Position numbers and translations under genes: made by a program. The notes under the pieces were generated by a model, which saw only the letters and a program-made list of their open reading frames with translations, was not told where the DNA came from and did no database searches. A stretch of 52,632 nt of DNA from Sedimenticola selenatireducens (lineage in GTDB: Bacteria; Pseudomonadota; Gammaproteobacteria; Chromatiales; Chromatiaceae). This document shows, piece after piece, positions 38,614 to 47,622 of the stretch. How positions within the stretch are numbered: the first letter of the stretch is position 1; each line of letters begins with the position of its first letter. The stretch covers positions 1 to 52,632 of the forward strand of contig NZ_VMNH01000029.1 of assembly GCF_007625115.1 (NCBI RefSeq). The letters are read 5' to 3'.

Positions 38614-39924
38614 TTAGCTCGCTTCTTCCTTTCCATGGCCAGCAAGCCGTTTCAATCGCCGCACAGCAAAAAATACGACGGTGATTATGATGGGTATGGC
38701 GATGCCGGTGCCCAGCTCAACATTTACACCGACACCGGCTGATTTGAGTGCCTTTAATCCATAGCCGGTTAGTCCCAGCAGATAGTAACTCAGGACCACT
38801 ACAGAGAGTCCTTCAACAGTCTCCTGCATCCTCAGTTGCAGATGGGCGCGCCGATCCATTGATTTGAGCAGATCTTTTGTCTGGCCTTCCATGCTTACAT
38901 CAACCCGAGTTCGTAAAAGATTGGAAGCACGGGTGATTCGCTTAGCTAATGTTTGTATGCGTTGATTGACAGATTGGCACGTGTGCATGGCGGGGGCCAG
39001 TCGGCGCTCCATAAACTCATGTAGCATCTGAACGCCTTGAATCCGTTCCTCCCGTAGATCATCCAGTCGCTGATGGATGATGTCGTAGTAAGCAGCTGCG
39101 GCGCTGAAGCGATAGCTGGTGCTGGATGAGATCTGCTCGAGTTCAGCCGCCAATCCAGTCAACGCTTCCAGCGCCTGATGCTCGTCTTGCAGATTATCGA
39201 TGTCGACGATCTTGCCGGTCAGGTTGTTTAGAGCTTGATCTAATCGGGTAAGGGTCTGCCCGTATCGTTGGGCCAGGGGAAACGCTAGTAATGCCAGTAT
39301 CCGGTACTGTTCCACTTCACAGAGTCGTTGGATTAACCGTCCTGCCTGACGGCTGCGCAGGGTGTTGTCTTGCACCAGGAAACGGCTGAATCCATCCGCG
39401 TGAATATGGAAATCTGTCCAAACTTCGGCGGCTCCACCAGCTACCTGCGATCCGGTAACGGTATTGCTGGCGAAATGGGTGGCCAGCTCTTCAATGTCAC
39501 TTTTTGGGTAATCGCGCGGAATGAGGGCCACATGGATAGCCGCGAGCAGCTCACCGGGTAGATCTTTCAGCCACTCTTTTGGAATCAATTCAATGGCCGT
39601 ACTTTGAAAGGGCTGCTTGAAGGGTGCGGCATGAAAAAACGTATAGGTGGAGAATTCAGTGTGGCGTTCCCATTTAAGTCGGAATATTCCCATGTCTGCA
39701 CTGTAATGTCTGGCAGATGCAGTAGGGGGCGCGACATCAAATCGTTCACACAAGGCGCTGATCATCGTTCTTTCACTGGATAACAGCGACTCGTCGGATA
39801 AAATCGCCAAGTGGCTGGCCTGAACAGGTGCAGTCAGCAGCTCGTAGGGGCGGGCATGGACTTCATTGGCCAGCTGAGTGCGCAGCGGGTGATGGGGAAT
39901 GCCTACAGTTGCGTCTGGTAACAT
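38614..39924 (-). CDS. DUF3422 membrane protein
   Basis: A 436-residue protein of the DUF3422 family. It begins with the family-typical HPLRTQLANEVHARPYELL. A long soluble helical domain with coiled-coil character (about 200-380) is followed by two C-terminal hydrophobic helices (about 374-395 and 402-425), so it is anchored at its C-terminus in the inner membrane. Function is unknown. It is convergent with pncC and divergent from recA. Confidence 0.88.
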   Translation of the reverse strand: MLPDATVGIPHHPLRTQLANEVHARPYELLTAPVQASHLAILSDESLLSSERTMISALCERFDVAPPTASARHYSADMGIFRLKWERHTEFSTYTFFHAAPFKQPFQSTAIELIPKEWLKDLPGELLAAIHVALIPRDYPKSDIEELATHFASNTVTGSQVAGGAAEVWTDFHIHADGFSRFLVQDNTLRSRQAGRLIQRLCEVEQYRILALLAFPLAQRYGQTLTRLDQALNNLTGKIVDIDNLQDEHQALEALTGLAAELEQISSSTSYRFSAAAAYYDIIHQRLDDLREERIQGVQMLHEFMERRLAPAMHTCQSVNQRIQTLAKRITRASNLLRTRVDVSMEGQTKDLLKSMDRRAHLQLRMQETVEGLSVVVLSYYLLGLTGYGLKALKSAGVGVNVELGTGIAIPIIITVVFFAVRRLKRLAGHGKEEAS

Positions 39925-40160
39925 ACGCTCAATGCCTTGTGATGCCGGTTATGGAAAATGAAGATCCCATTGTACCTGTATTGATTGAGTAAATCGGCCA
40001 GTGGAGCGGGTTGATTCTATACCAAAGACCAGATTCGAAAAAAATAACAAATATTGGCAAACTGACTCATGACTTGAGCTTCAGTCTATGCAATAATGGA
40101 GAACATCAAGAGAACATTTCGGCTAGCAGGGAGCTGCCGATCTTCAACCGGGGGAACACT

Positions 40161-41195
40161 ATGGACGATAATCGCAAAAAAGCTTTGGGTGCTGCACTGA
40201 GCCAGATTGAGAAACAGTTTGGAAAGGGTGCCGTTATGCGGATGGGTGACGGTACGGCTATACGGAATATTGAAGCCATATCAACAGGTTCACTGAATCT
40301 GGATATTGCGCTAGGGATAGGGGGTGTTCCTAAAGGACGTGTGATAGAGATCTATGGCCCTGAATCATCAGGCAAGACTACGCTCTCGCTGCATATCGTG
40401 GCTGAATCCCAGAAAAAAGGGGGGACAGCAGCATTTGTCGATGCCGAGCATGCACTGGATCCGCAGTACGCTGAAAAACTGGGCGTCAATGTCGATGAGC
40501 TGCTCGTCTCCCAGCCTGATACCGGCGAGCAAGCGTTGGAAATCACCGATATGTTGGTGCGTTCTGGTGCCGTGGATGTTGTCGTAGTGGACTCGGTAGC
40601 GGCACTTACGCCTAAGGCGGAGATCGAAGGTGATATGGGAGATACCCATGTAGGTCTGCAAGCACGTCTCATGTCCCAGGCGCTACGTAAACTGACGGCT
40701 AACATTAAACGCTCTAATTGTATCGTGATCTTCATTAATCAAATACGCATGAAGATTGGCGTCATGTTTGGCTCACCAGAGACCACAACAGGTGGCAATG
40801 CACTCAAATTCTATGCCTCGGTGCGGTTGGATATCCGCCGGACAGGTGCGATCAAGAAGGGTGATGAGGTTGTGGGTAATGAGACCAAGGTGAAGGTGGT
40901 CAAGAACAAAGTCGCCCCGCCTTTTAAACAGGTTAATTTTGAGATTCTCTATGGGGAAGGCATCTCACGTGAAGGGGAGCTTATTGATCTCGGCGTACAG
41001 TATGGCTTGGTTGATAAATCGGGCGCCTGGTACAGCTACAACGGTGATCGGATTGGTCAGGGCAAAGATAATGTGCGGAATTTTCTAAAGGAGAATCCCG
41101 ATATCGCACAGCATCTCGAAGATCAGATTAGAAATCAGGCTTTCCCAAAGGTAGATGTTGCAGCCGATACTTCAGAGGTCGAGATAGAGGCCTAG
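40161..41195 (+). CDS. recA: recombinase RecA
   Basis: A 344-residue RecA. It has the N-terminal [19 protein letters not shown], Walker A GPESSGKT near residue 66, VVVDSVAAL (Walker B), the L2 loop region [20 protein letters not shown] and an acidic C-terminal tail. It forms filaments on single-stranded DNA for homologous pairing and LexA cleavage. I take ATG 40161, with GGGGAA upstream, rather than the open frame from 40011, because it begins at the conserved N-terminus. No canonical CTGT-N8-ACAG LexA box is visible upstream. recX follows directly. Confidence 0.98.
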   Translation: MDDNRKKALGAALSQIEKQFGKGAVMRMGDGTAIRNIEAISTGSLNLDIALGIGGVPKGRVIEIYGPESSGKTTLSLHIVAESQKKGGTAAFVDAEHALDPQYAEKLGVNVDELLVSQPDTGEQALEITDMLVRSGAVDVVVVDSVAALTPKAEIEGDMGDTHVGLQARLMSQALRKLTANIKRSNCIVIFINQIRMKIGVMFGSPETTTGGNALKFYASVRLDIRRTGAIKKGDEVVGNETKVKVVKNKVAPPFKQVNFEILYGEGISREGELIDLGVQYGLVDKSGAWYSYNGDRIGQGKDNVRNFLKENPDIAQHLEDQIRNQAFPKVDVAADTSEVEIEA

Positions 41196-41196
41196 C

Positions 41197-41646
41197 GTGT
41201 CAGAGTCGGCTGAGTTGGAGCAGGCGGCTATCCGCCTGCTTACAAACAGAGAGCATAGTCGCGCCGAACTGCGTAGAAAGTTACAGGCCAGAACGGAAGA
41301 TAGGGTTTTGCTTGGTCAAGTGTTGGATTCACTTGAGTCGAGTGGTTATCTGAGTGATGAGCGTTTTGCCGAGCAGTATGTCAGCTATCGAAGGAAGAAA
41401 GGCTTCGGTCCTGTACGCATTCGTATTGAGTTGCAAGAACGTGGTATCTCCCCTGATCTTGTTAATCGCTATGCGGATCCAAGTGATGAACAGTGGTTTG
41501 AATGGCTCGGCGAATGTTGTCGCCGTAAGTTTGGTGATTCTCTTCCAGATAATTTCAAAGCCCAAGTAAAATGTGCTCGCTTTTTAGAATACCGTGGCTT
41601 CCCTTCTGAGCTTATTCGCAGTTATCTTTGGGGAAATGATCTATAA
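41197..41646 (+). CDS. recX: regulatory protein RecX
   Basis: A 149-residue RecX, typical length, made of three-helix repeats: AIRLLTNREHSRAELRRKL, the central SSGYLSDERFAEQYVSYRRKKGFGP and the C-terminal KCARFLEYRGFPSELIRSYL. It binds RecA filaments and limits recombination. GTG 41197 lies one base after the recA stop, so it is co-transcribed and probably translated by reinitiation at a lower level. Confidence 0.95.
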   Translation: MSESAELEQAAIRLLTNREHSRAELRRKLQARTEDRVLLGQVLDSLESSGYLSDERFAEQYVSYRRKKGFGPVRIRIELQERGISPDLVNRYADPSDEQWFEWLGECCRRKFGDSLPDNFKAQVKCARFLEYRGFPSELIRSYLWGNDL

Positions 41647-41768
41647 GTTTTCTAGGGCGTTATTGACGGATTTACGTGCCATAGTTTATCTCGGGGTAGT
41701 AAGATCGTACTCAAGCGGCCAATCACTGGTATGTTTTGCCCGATCCCCTCAATTTTCCGCATAATTTA

Positions 41769-41826
41769 TTCAAACTTCCAACGCTTATAACTATACTCAT
41801 TCTATCAGCGAGTGATCATTATCACT
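41769..41826 (+). promoter_or_regulatory. sigma-70-like promoter with operator-like repeat
   Basis: TTCAAA (41769-41774), a 17-nt spacer and TATACT (41792-41797) resemble -35 and -10 boxes. AGTGAT-CATT-ATCACT (41811-41826), a perfect 6-bp inverted repeat, lies just after the expected start near 41804. This would suit a repressor site controlling the PAS/GGDEF/EAL gene at 41860. Confidence 0.5.
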
Positions 41827-41859
41827 TGATGAAACCCTGTTAAGAATGAGGAAAATGGC

Positions 41860-44800
41860 TTGCGCTTACCTTCACTGTCACTCGAACAGTATAAAGAAAT
41901 CATAGAAACTACATTGGATGGTGTTTGGCTGCTGGATATTGAGGGGCACACTCAGTTTGTTAATCAGAGTGTAGCTTCCATGCTCGGGTACAGTCAGCAG
42001 GATATGCTCGGAAGACCTCTGGGTGAATTTATTGAGATCTCTGCACGCGGCCAAGCACTGGTTTGTCTTGCTCGCAGCAAGGCAGGACATAAAGAAGAGC
42101 GCGAGTTTTGTTTTATTCGTAAGGATGGAACGTCGTTATGGGCGCTGTTTATTTCCGCACCACTGTTTGAGCAGGGTGTTCTTACGGGTACTGTTAATCT
42201 CGTTATTGATTTCACAGAACGCAAGATGCTTGAGCAGGCAGCTCAGGCCAGTGAAGCACTCTATCGTAGAATCTTCAAATCTGCTGGTGTTGGTATCCTG
42301 GAACAGGATGTGTCTGCGCTGCTTCGATGGTTTGATACACTTGATCAGAAGGCAATACAAGAACCAGAGCGTTTCTTCGACAGTAATCCACAGCTTCTTT
42401 CGGTCGCTGCATCCAAAATCATTGTCACCCGGGCCAACCCTGCAGCGATTGAGTTGTTTCATGCGGAAAATGAAGCTCAATTGTTAGGGCCCATTCATCG
42501 GCTTTTTCCAGAAAGCAGCTATACATCGTTCAAAAAAGCACTTGTTGGATTCATGCTCGGCTCCCGAAAGATTGAAGTCGAGATTTTACTACACAGTTTT
42601 ACCCGACAGTTTATCCAGGCGTTAATCAAGATACAGGTGCCAGAGGATAAATCTGAACCCCTTCTTTCAAACGTGATTGATATAACTACTCGTGTTGAGC
42701 TGGAAGGCGCTCTTCGGCAAAGCGAAGAAAGATTTCGGGATTTTGCCGAGACGGCGGCCGACTGGTTCTGGGAGATGGATCATGACTTACGTTTTGTCTA
42801 TCTTTCTGGTCGCGTTGAGGAGGTGCTGGGAGTTCCACCCTTGGAATTGATCGGTAAAACGCGTAAGGAGGCACACAATACTCAGTCGTATATTGATGAT
42901 GGGTGGCGACAACATTTGCTGCGAATGGAGGCGCATGAACCGGAACTCTCAGTAGAAGTGAATTGGACGAGACCCGATGGGGACTCCCGCATTATTCGCC
43001 TCAACGGAAAAGCGCGATTTGGCCCCGCTGGTGAGTTTCTCGGTTATCGTGGTGTGGGGACAGATTTAACGGGTGTTAAGGAATTAGAACATGCCCAATT
43101 GAAAGATGCGGCATTTCGTAATGCGGTCATCGAAAAGGCGGCTGAAGGTCTGTGTGTTTGTTATCCAGTGGAAGATTTCCCGTACCTTCACTTTACGCTC
43201 TGGAATGATCGAATGAGTGAGATAACAGGATACACTCGCGAACAAATTAATCAGAAGGGTTGGTATCAATCGCTCTACCCTGACCCTGAACAACAGGCTC
43301 GAGCCATTGAGCGCATGGGTAGAATGCGCCAGGGAGATGACCTGCGGGGAGAAGAGTGGTCAATCACGCGTGCGGATGGTGAATCCTGTGTAATCAGTAT
43401 TTCCACTTCAGTTATACCGTCGCAAGATAAAGCGCCACAAGTATTGGCTCTGATTCAAGATGTCACGACTAAGCGAAAACAGCATGATGCTATTCTTGAG
43501 ATTGCTAAGGGTATCTCATCAGAGAGTGGCGTGGGTTTCTTTAGCACACTATTGCAAACGCTGACCCCGGCGCTAGGTGGTTTTTATTCATTTTTGGGGA
43601 TGCATGATGCTGATAGCAAAAACCGAGTGCATTCCTTAGCGGTCTATAACCCGGAGGGGAGTGAAGAAAGCTTTAGCTATTCGCTTGAAGGAGGGCCTTG
43701 TGCCGAGCTTCTTCAGGGTGAGTATTGTATCTATCCAGAGCATGCCTGTGATCTTTTTCCTAACGATACCACTTTAGTGAAGTATTCTGCAGAGGGTTAT
43801 GCTGGGGCGCCATTGGCAGATTCACATGGTGAGCAACAGGGACTCCTGGTTGTGCTCTTTAAGCACCCAATTGAGAATCCACAATATGTAGAGTCAATTC
43901 TACGTATCTTTGCAACACGTATATCCTCAGAACTTGAGCGTAATCAAACGGAACAGAGGCTTCTTGAAGAACGGAAGCGTTTTCAGGATTTTGCTGAGGT
44001 GGCATCAGATTGGTTTTGGGAGATGGATGCCGATTTACGTTTCAGCTATTTCTCTGATCGACTTGAAGAGGCCATTGGCGTTCCGGCTGATATGTTTATT
44101 GGAAAATCTCGTAAGGACTTGCTGGTTGAAGGGTACGATAAAAGTATGTGGGATGAACATCTTGCTCAGCTAGAAGCGCATCTTCCCTTCAGCGATTTTC
44201 AGTACAGTATTAAACGTCCAGATGCGCAGAAAATATACGTCAGAGTAAGTGGAATTCCCCTGTTTGATTCGACAGGAAAATTCAAAGGATACCGTGGGAT
44301 TGGTTATAACCTGACCTCTGAAGTGGAGGCGCGGCAGGCCGAACGGCGTCTGCAGAACCGGTTGCATGATGCGATTGAGAGTGTCCCCGGCGGTGTCATT
44401 CTTTTTGATAATAATGATCAAATGATTCTCTGCAACAGTGCTTATCGTAAGGCTGTAAAAGAAATCGGTTCAATGCTCAAGCCCGGTTTGTCTTTCCGGC
44501 AACTGAATCATGCCCTGGCAACAGTCGGACTGGTGGATCTGGAAGGCGTGTCCGTTGATGACTGGGTAGAAAAACGTGTGCGTATGCATAAGGAAAGAAA
44601 GCCATTTATCTTAAAGGTCAAGAATGATCGCTGGATTGAAGTGATGGAGTTTCCGACGCAGGAGAAAGGTACATTAGTCATTCGAATGGATATCACTGAT
44701 CGAATGAGAGCGCAGAAGGCACTCAAGGCAAGTGAGAGTCGGTATCGAACGCTCATTGAACAAGCAGCCGATGGACTGATTGTTACAGATAAACAAGGTG

Positions 44801-46782
44801 TGATCACCGATTGTAATCGATCACTTCAGGTTATGTTGGGGTATACGGTGGATGCTTTGTTGAGTCACCGTGTTGATGAGTTCATTGATTCTGCTGACTG
44901 CGAGAGCTATGAAAAGCAACGTAGCGAGGTACATCGAAAAGGCTCGTTAATTATACAGCGCAAAATGATCCGCCGTGATGGTTCGGTTCTCCCCGTTGAA
45001 GTGAGTGCTCGCGCATTACCTGATGGAGGGATTCAGGCGCTTGTAAGAGACATATCTGAGCGGTTGTTTTCGGAAGAACGCTTACGGCTTTCGGCAACAG
45101 TATTTGAGAGTACACGAGAAGGTGTGTTGATCACTGATGTGAATGGAAAGATTACTGCTGTAAATACAGCCTTCACTGATATTACCGGATACACCGAAGC
45201 GGAAGTCTTTGGGAGAGATCCAAGTATGTTTAAATCTGGAAAACATACGGATGCGTTTTATAGCGAAATGTGGGCCGCCATTGATAGTGCTGGTTATTGG
45301 CGGGGTGAAATTTGGAATCGCCGGAAGAATGGCGAAATTTATCCAGAATGGGAGACTATTAGTACGGTAAGGGATGAACGTGGCAGGTTGACTAACTATG
45401 TGGCAGTCTTTTCTGATATCAGTGATATCAAAGAATCAGAAAGCCAACTTGAATATCTGGCTCACCATGATCCATTAACTGAGCTTCCCAATCGTCTACT
45501 TTTTACCGCCCGGCTTGATCATGCGCTTGAGCGAGCAAAGCGGGATGGTACTTGCCTGGCCGTGTTGTTTATTGACCTGGATCTTTTTAAAAATATCAAT
45601 GATAGTCTGGGGCATCCTATTGGTGATGCACTGCTTCAAAAAGTAGCCTCTCGACTGAAGGGGCAATTACGTGATGAGGACACCGTTGCTCGTCTGGGAG
45701 GGGATGAATTTACGGTGCTACTTGAGCAACTCACTAATCAAGAGCGTGCGGGTAATATAGCTGCCAAGTTAGCGCTAAGCCTAAATGATCCATTCATTAT
45801 CGAAGAACATAATCTGCATATTGCTGCCAGCATTGGAATCAGTATCTATCCGAATGATGGCGATACAGCGGCTACACTGCTCCGCAACGCAGATGCGGCG
45901 ATGTATCAGGCGAAAGCCCAAGGACGTGACGGCTATCAATATTATACGGAAGAGATGACTTCATCTGCAGTGAAACGAGTATTGCTGGAGAATAGTCTTC
46001 GCCAAGCCATTGTCCTGGATCAATTTGTGGTCTATTTTCAACCAAAGATTTCACTGGTGGATGGCAAGCTCATTGGCTCGGAGGCATTGGTGCGCTGGCT
46101 GCATCCTGATATGGGGTTAGTGCCCCCAGATAACTTTATCCCCTTGGCAGAAGACACCGGGCTTATCGTCCCCATTGGGTCATGGGTATTAAACACGGCT
46201 TGCAGACAAATCAAACAGTGGCGTGAGAAAGGACTTGAAACCGGGACGGTAGCGGTCAATCTTTCAGGGCAGCAGTTGCAACGTGGAAATTTAGTGGAGA
46301 CGGTAAAGCAGGCGCTGAAGGATTCAGGACTGGCTGCCTCTTTATTAGAGTTGGAGATTACTGAGAGCTTCCTTATGGATCAGGCCGACAAAGCCATAGG
46401 GGTGTTGAGTGAACTGCGTGCGCTTGGTGTTACATTATCTATTGATGATTTTGGTACCGGTTACTCTTCGCTTTCCTACTTAAAGCAACTGCCCATTAAT
46501 AATCTGAAGATTGATAAGTCATTCGTCAGGGATATTCCGCAAGACCCGAATGACGAGGCGATCGCACGCGCTATTATTTCTCTGGCAGGAAATCTACAGT
46601 TGGATGTTATCGCGGAGGGCATCGAGACTGAGGAGCAGTTGGCTTTTTTACGTCGGGAAGGGTGTGAGCTGGGACAGGGTTACCTCTTCAGCCCGCCTAT
46701 CCCGGCAAAGGATTTTGAGGTCTATATGCAACGGAAAATGGAAGCGTTTATAACTACAGGCTCAGCGAAGTCTGTTAGGTGA
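41860..46782 (+). CDS. multi-PAS/GAF diguanylate cyclase-phosphodiesterase
   Basis: A 1640-residue soluble c-di-GMP protein with no obvious membrane segment. Sensory modules in order: PAS at about 8-120, 130-280, 290-405 and 415-535; GAF at about 544-690; PAS at about 707-825, 835-950, 960-1070 and 1078-1190. GGDEF domain 1198-1350: Gly1280-Phe1284 read GGDEF, with an RDED inhibitory site five residues earlier. EAL domain 1370-1625: EAL at 1408-1410 and DDFGTGYSS. Both catalytic motifs look intact. The PAS modules at 290 and 707 are near-duplicates (DWFWEMD). TTG start with GAGGA upstream; no ATG fits. Confidence 0.93.
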   Translation: MRLPSLSLEQYKEIIETTLDGVWLLDIEGHTQFVNQSVASMLGYSQQDMLGRPLGEFIEISARGQALVCLARSKAGHKEEREFCFIRKDGTSLWALFISAPLFEQGVLTGTVNLVIDFTERKMLEQAAQASEALYRRIFKSAGVGILEQDVSALLRWFDTLDQKAIQEPERFFDSNPQLLSVAASKIIVTRANPAAIELFHAENEAQLLGPIHRLFPESSYTSFKKALVGFMLGSRKIEVEILLHSFTRQFIQALIKIQVPEDKSEPLLSNVIDITTRVELEGALRQSEERFRDFAETAADWFWEMDHDLRFVYLSGRVEEVLGVPPLELIGKTRKEAHNTQSYIDDGWRQHLLRMEAHEPELSVEVNWTRPDGDSRIIRLNGKARFGPAGEFLGYRGVGTDLTGVKELEHAQLKDAAFRNAVIEKAAEGLCVCYPVEDFPYLHFTLWNDRMSEITGYTREQINQKGWYQSLYPDPEQQARAIERMGRMRQGDDLRGEEWSITRADGESCVISISTSVIPSQDKAPQVLALIQDVTTKRKQHDAILEIAKGISSESGVGFFSTLLQTLTPALGGFYSFLGMHDADSKNRVHSLAVYNPEGSEESFSYSLEGGPCAELLQGEYCIYPEHACDLFPNDTTLVKYSAEGYAGAPLADSHGEQQGLLVVLFKHPIENPQYVESILRIFATRISSELERNQTEQRLLEERKRFQDFAEVASDWFWEMDADLRFSYFSDRLEEAIGVPADMFIGKSRKDLLVEGYDKSMWDEHLAQLEAHLPFSDFQYSIKRPDAQKIYVRVSGIPLFDSTGKFKGYRGIGYNLTSEVEARQAERRLQNRLHDAIESVPGGVILFDNNDQMILCNSAYRKAVKEIGSMLKPGLSFRQLNHALATVGLVDLEGVSVDDWVEKRVRMHKERKPFILKVKNDRWIEVMEFPTQEKGTLVIRMDITDRMRAQKALKASESRYRTLIEQAADGLIVTDKQGVITDCNRSLQVMLGYTVDALLSHRVDEFIDSADCESYEKQRSEVHRKGSLIIQRKMIRRDGSVLPVEVSARALPDGGIQALVRDISERLFSEERLRLSATVFESTREGVLITDVNGKITAVNTAFTDITGYTEAEVFGRDPSMFKSGKHTDAFYSEMWAAIDSAGYWRGEIWNRRKNGEIYPEWETISTVRDERGRLTNYVAVFSDISDIKESESQLEYLAHHDPLTELPNRLLFTARLDHALERAKRDGTCLAVLFIDLDLFKNINDSLGHPIGDALLQKVASRLKGQLRDEDTVARLGGDEFTVLLEQLTNQERAGNIAAKLALSLNDPFIIEEHNLHIAASIGISIYPNDGDTAATLLRNADAAMYQAKAQGRDGYQYYTEEMTSSAVKRVLLENSLRQAIVLDQFVVYFQPKISLVDGKLIGSEALVRWLHPDMGLVPPDNFIPLAEDTGLIVPIGSWVLNTACRQIKQWREKGLETGTVAVNLSGQQLQRGNLVETVKQALKDSGLAASLLELEITESFLMDQADKAIGVLSELRALGVTLSIDDFGTGYSSLSYLKQLPINNLKIDKSFVRDIPQDPNDEAIARAIISLAGNLQLDVIAEGIETEEQLAFLRREGCELGQGYLFSPPIPAKDFEVYMQRKMEAFITTGSAKSVR

Positions 46783-46834
46783 CAATGGTTTCGGAGTAGC
46801 CGCAAGCAAATAGGGGGGGGCTAGGTGGCGATTG

Positions 46835-46866
46835 ACACAGGCCACTCGATTGTAAATGGCCTGTGT
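46835..46866. terminator. hairpin between convergent genes
   Basis: ACACAGGCCA (46835-46844) and TGGCCTGTGT (46857-46866) form a perfect 10-bp stem with a 12-nt loop between two converging genes. It lacks a U run, so it may block 3' decay or act as a U-less terminator for either gene. Confidence 0.5.
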
Positions 46867-46882
46867 GCTATTGATCGACGAG

Positions 46883-47401
46883 TTATTTAAGTTCTACCGC
46901 CATACTCTTCTTATGTTCTTTCTCGTAGATCTCATCCATATTCTGAACCTGACCTGTCAGCAATTCTTCCTCAATCGCATCTCGTACTTCGACAATAATG
47001 ACATCCATGTTAATAGTGACGCCGGCCAGAGGCGGATTGGCGTCGACTACGACACTGTCGTCGTCCACCTTGACAATGGTGACCAGGATATCGATGTCAT
47101 CTCTGCGGGTTTTGAATTGACTGCCGACAACAATTTCGCCTTCAACTCTGAATTTATCACGTGGGATTATTTTGATCAGTCGCTCATCGGTCGCACCATA
47201 GGCTTGCTCCGGTGGAAGGGTAATCTGCACTCTTTCGCCGATCGACCTGTTTTCGAGGGCCTCCTCCAGCGCTGGGAATATGCCCCCTTTACCCTGGATG
47301 AATGAGATTGTGTCGCCATTATCCGATGTATCCAGCAGATTCCCGAGTGGGTCTGTCATGGTGTATTCAATGGTGACTACTTTATCCTGACTGATTTGCA
47401 T
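46883..47401 (-). CDS. slyD: SlyD-type FKBP peptidyl-prolyl isomerase
   Basis: A 172-residue SlyD-like isomerase. The N-terminal FKBP fold starts QDKVVTIEYTMTDPLGN with LDTSDN after it, then IPRDKF in the inserted-flap region and VVVDANPPLAGVTINMDVIIV near 120-140, matching the SlyD NHPLAG motif with Pro for His. The tail lacks the histidine-rich metal-binding end of E. coli SlyD. It speeds proline isomerisation and acts as a chaperone. ATG 47401 begins the conserved domain with AAGG upstream; the longer frame to 47476 is not supported. It is divergent from alaS. Confidence 0.9.
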   Translation of the reverse strand: MQISQDKVVTIEYTMTDPLGNLLDTSDNGDTISFIQGKGGIFPALEEALENRSIGERVQITLPPEQAYGATDERLIKIIPRDKFRVEGEIVVGSQFKTRRDDIDILVTIVKVDDDSVVVDANPPLAGVTINMDVIIVEVRDAIEEELLTGQVQNMDEIYEKEHKKSMAVELK

Positions 47402-47622
47402 GTGCTTGCCTTGGTGACTCGTTATAGAAAGGCCATAATACGGTGGAACGCGGTGTTGTCCAAGTTGAAGCGGCATTCGGGAATTGTTTTCGCGTATAAA
47501 AAGCGCGTCATACGGCGGACTTTAATTGTCCTGACAGAACGATTTCCGTAGAATTGCAGGTGACAACACCGAAGCTTCTGCCTAATATCCACCATTTCTT
47601 TAATCTGAATAGCCTAGCCTGT

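Noticed and set aside
40011-40160. Fifty-residue N-terminal extension of RecA
   Set aside because: RecA starts at the conserved MDDNRKKAL segment at 40161, with a ribosome site; the extension is AT-rich leader.
38084-41646. Foreign insertion of the DUF3422 gene between pncC and recA
   Set aside because: Composition looks like its neighbours, there are no repeats or integrase at the edges, and DUF3422 genes are common in this phylum.
46856-47305. A 149-residue plus-strand frame opposite slyD
   Set aside because: It is the antisense shadow of the SlyD-type gene; the SlyD frame has clear family motifs.
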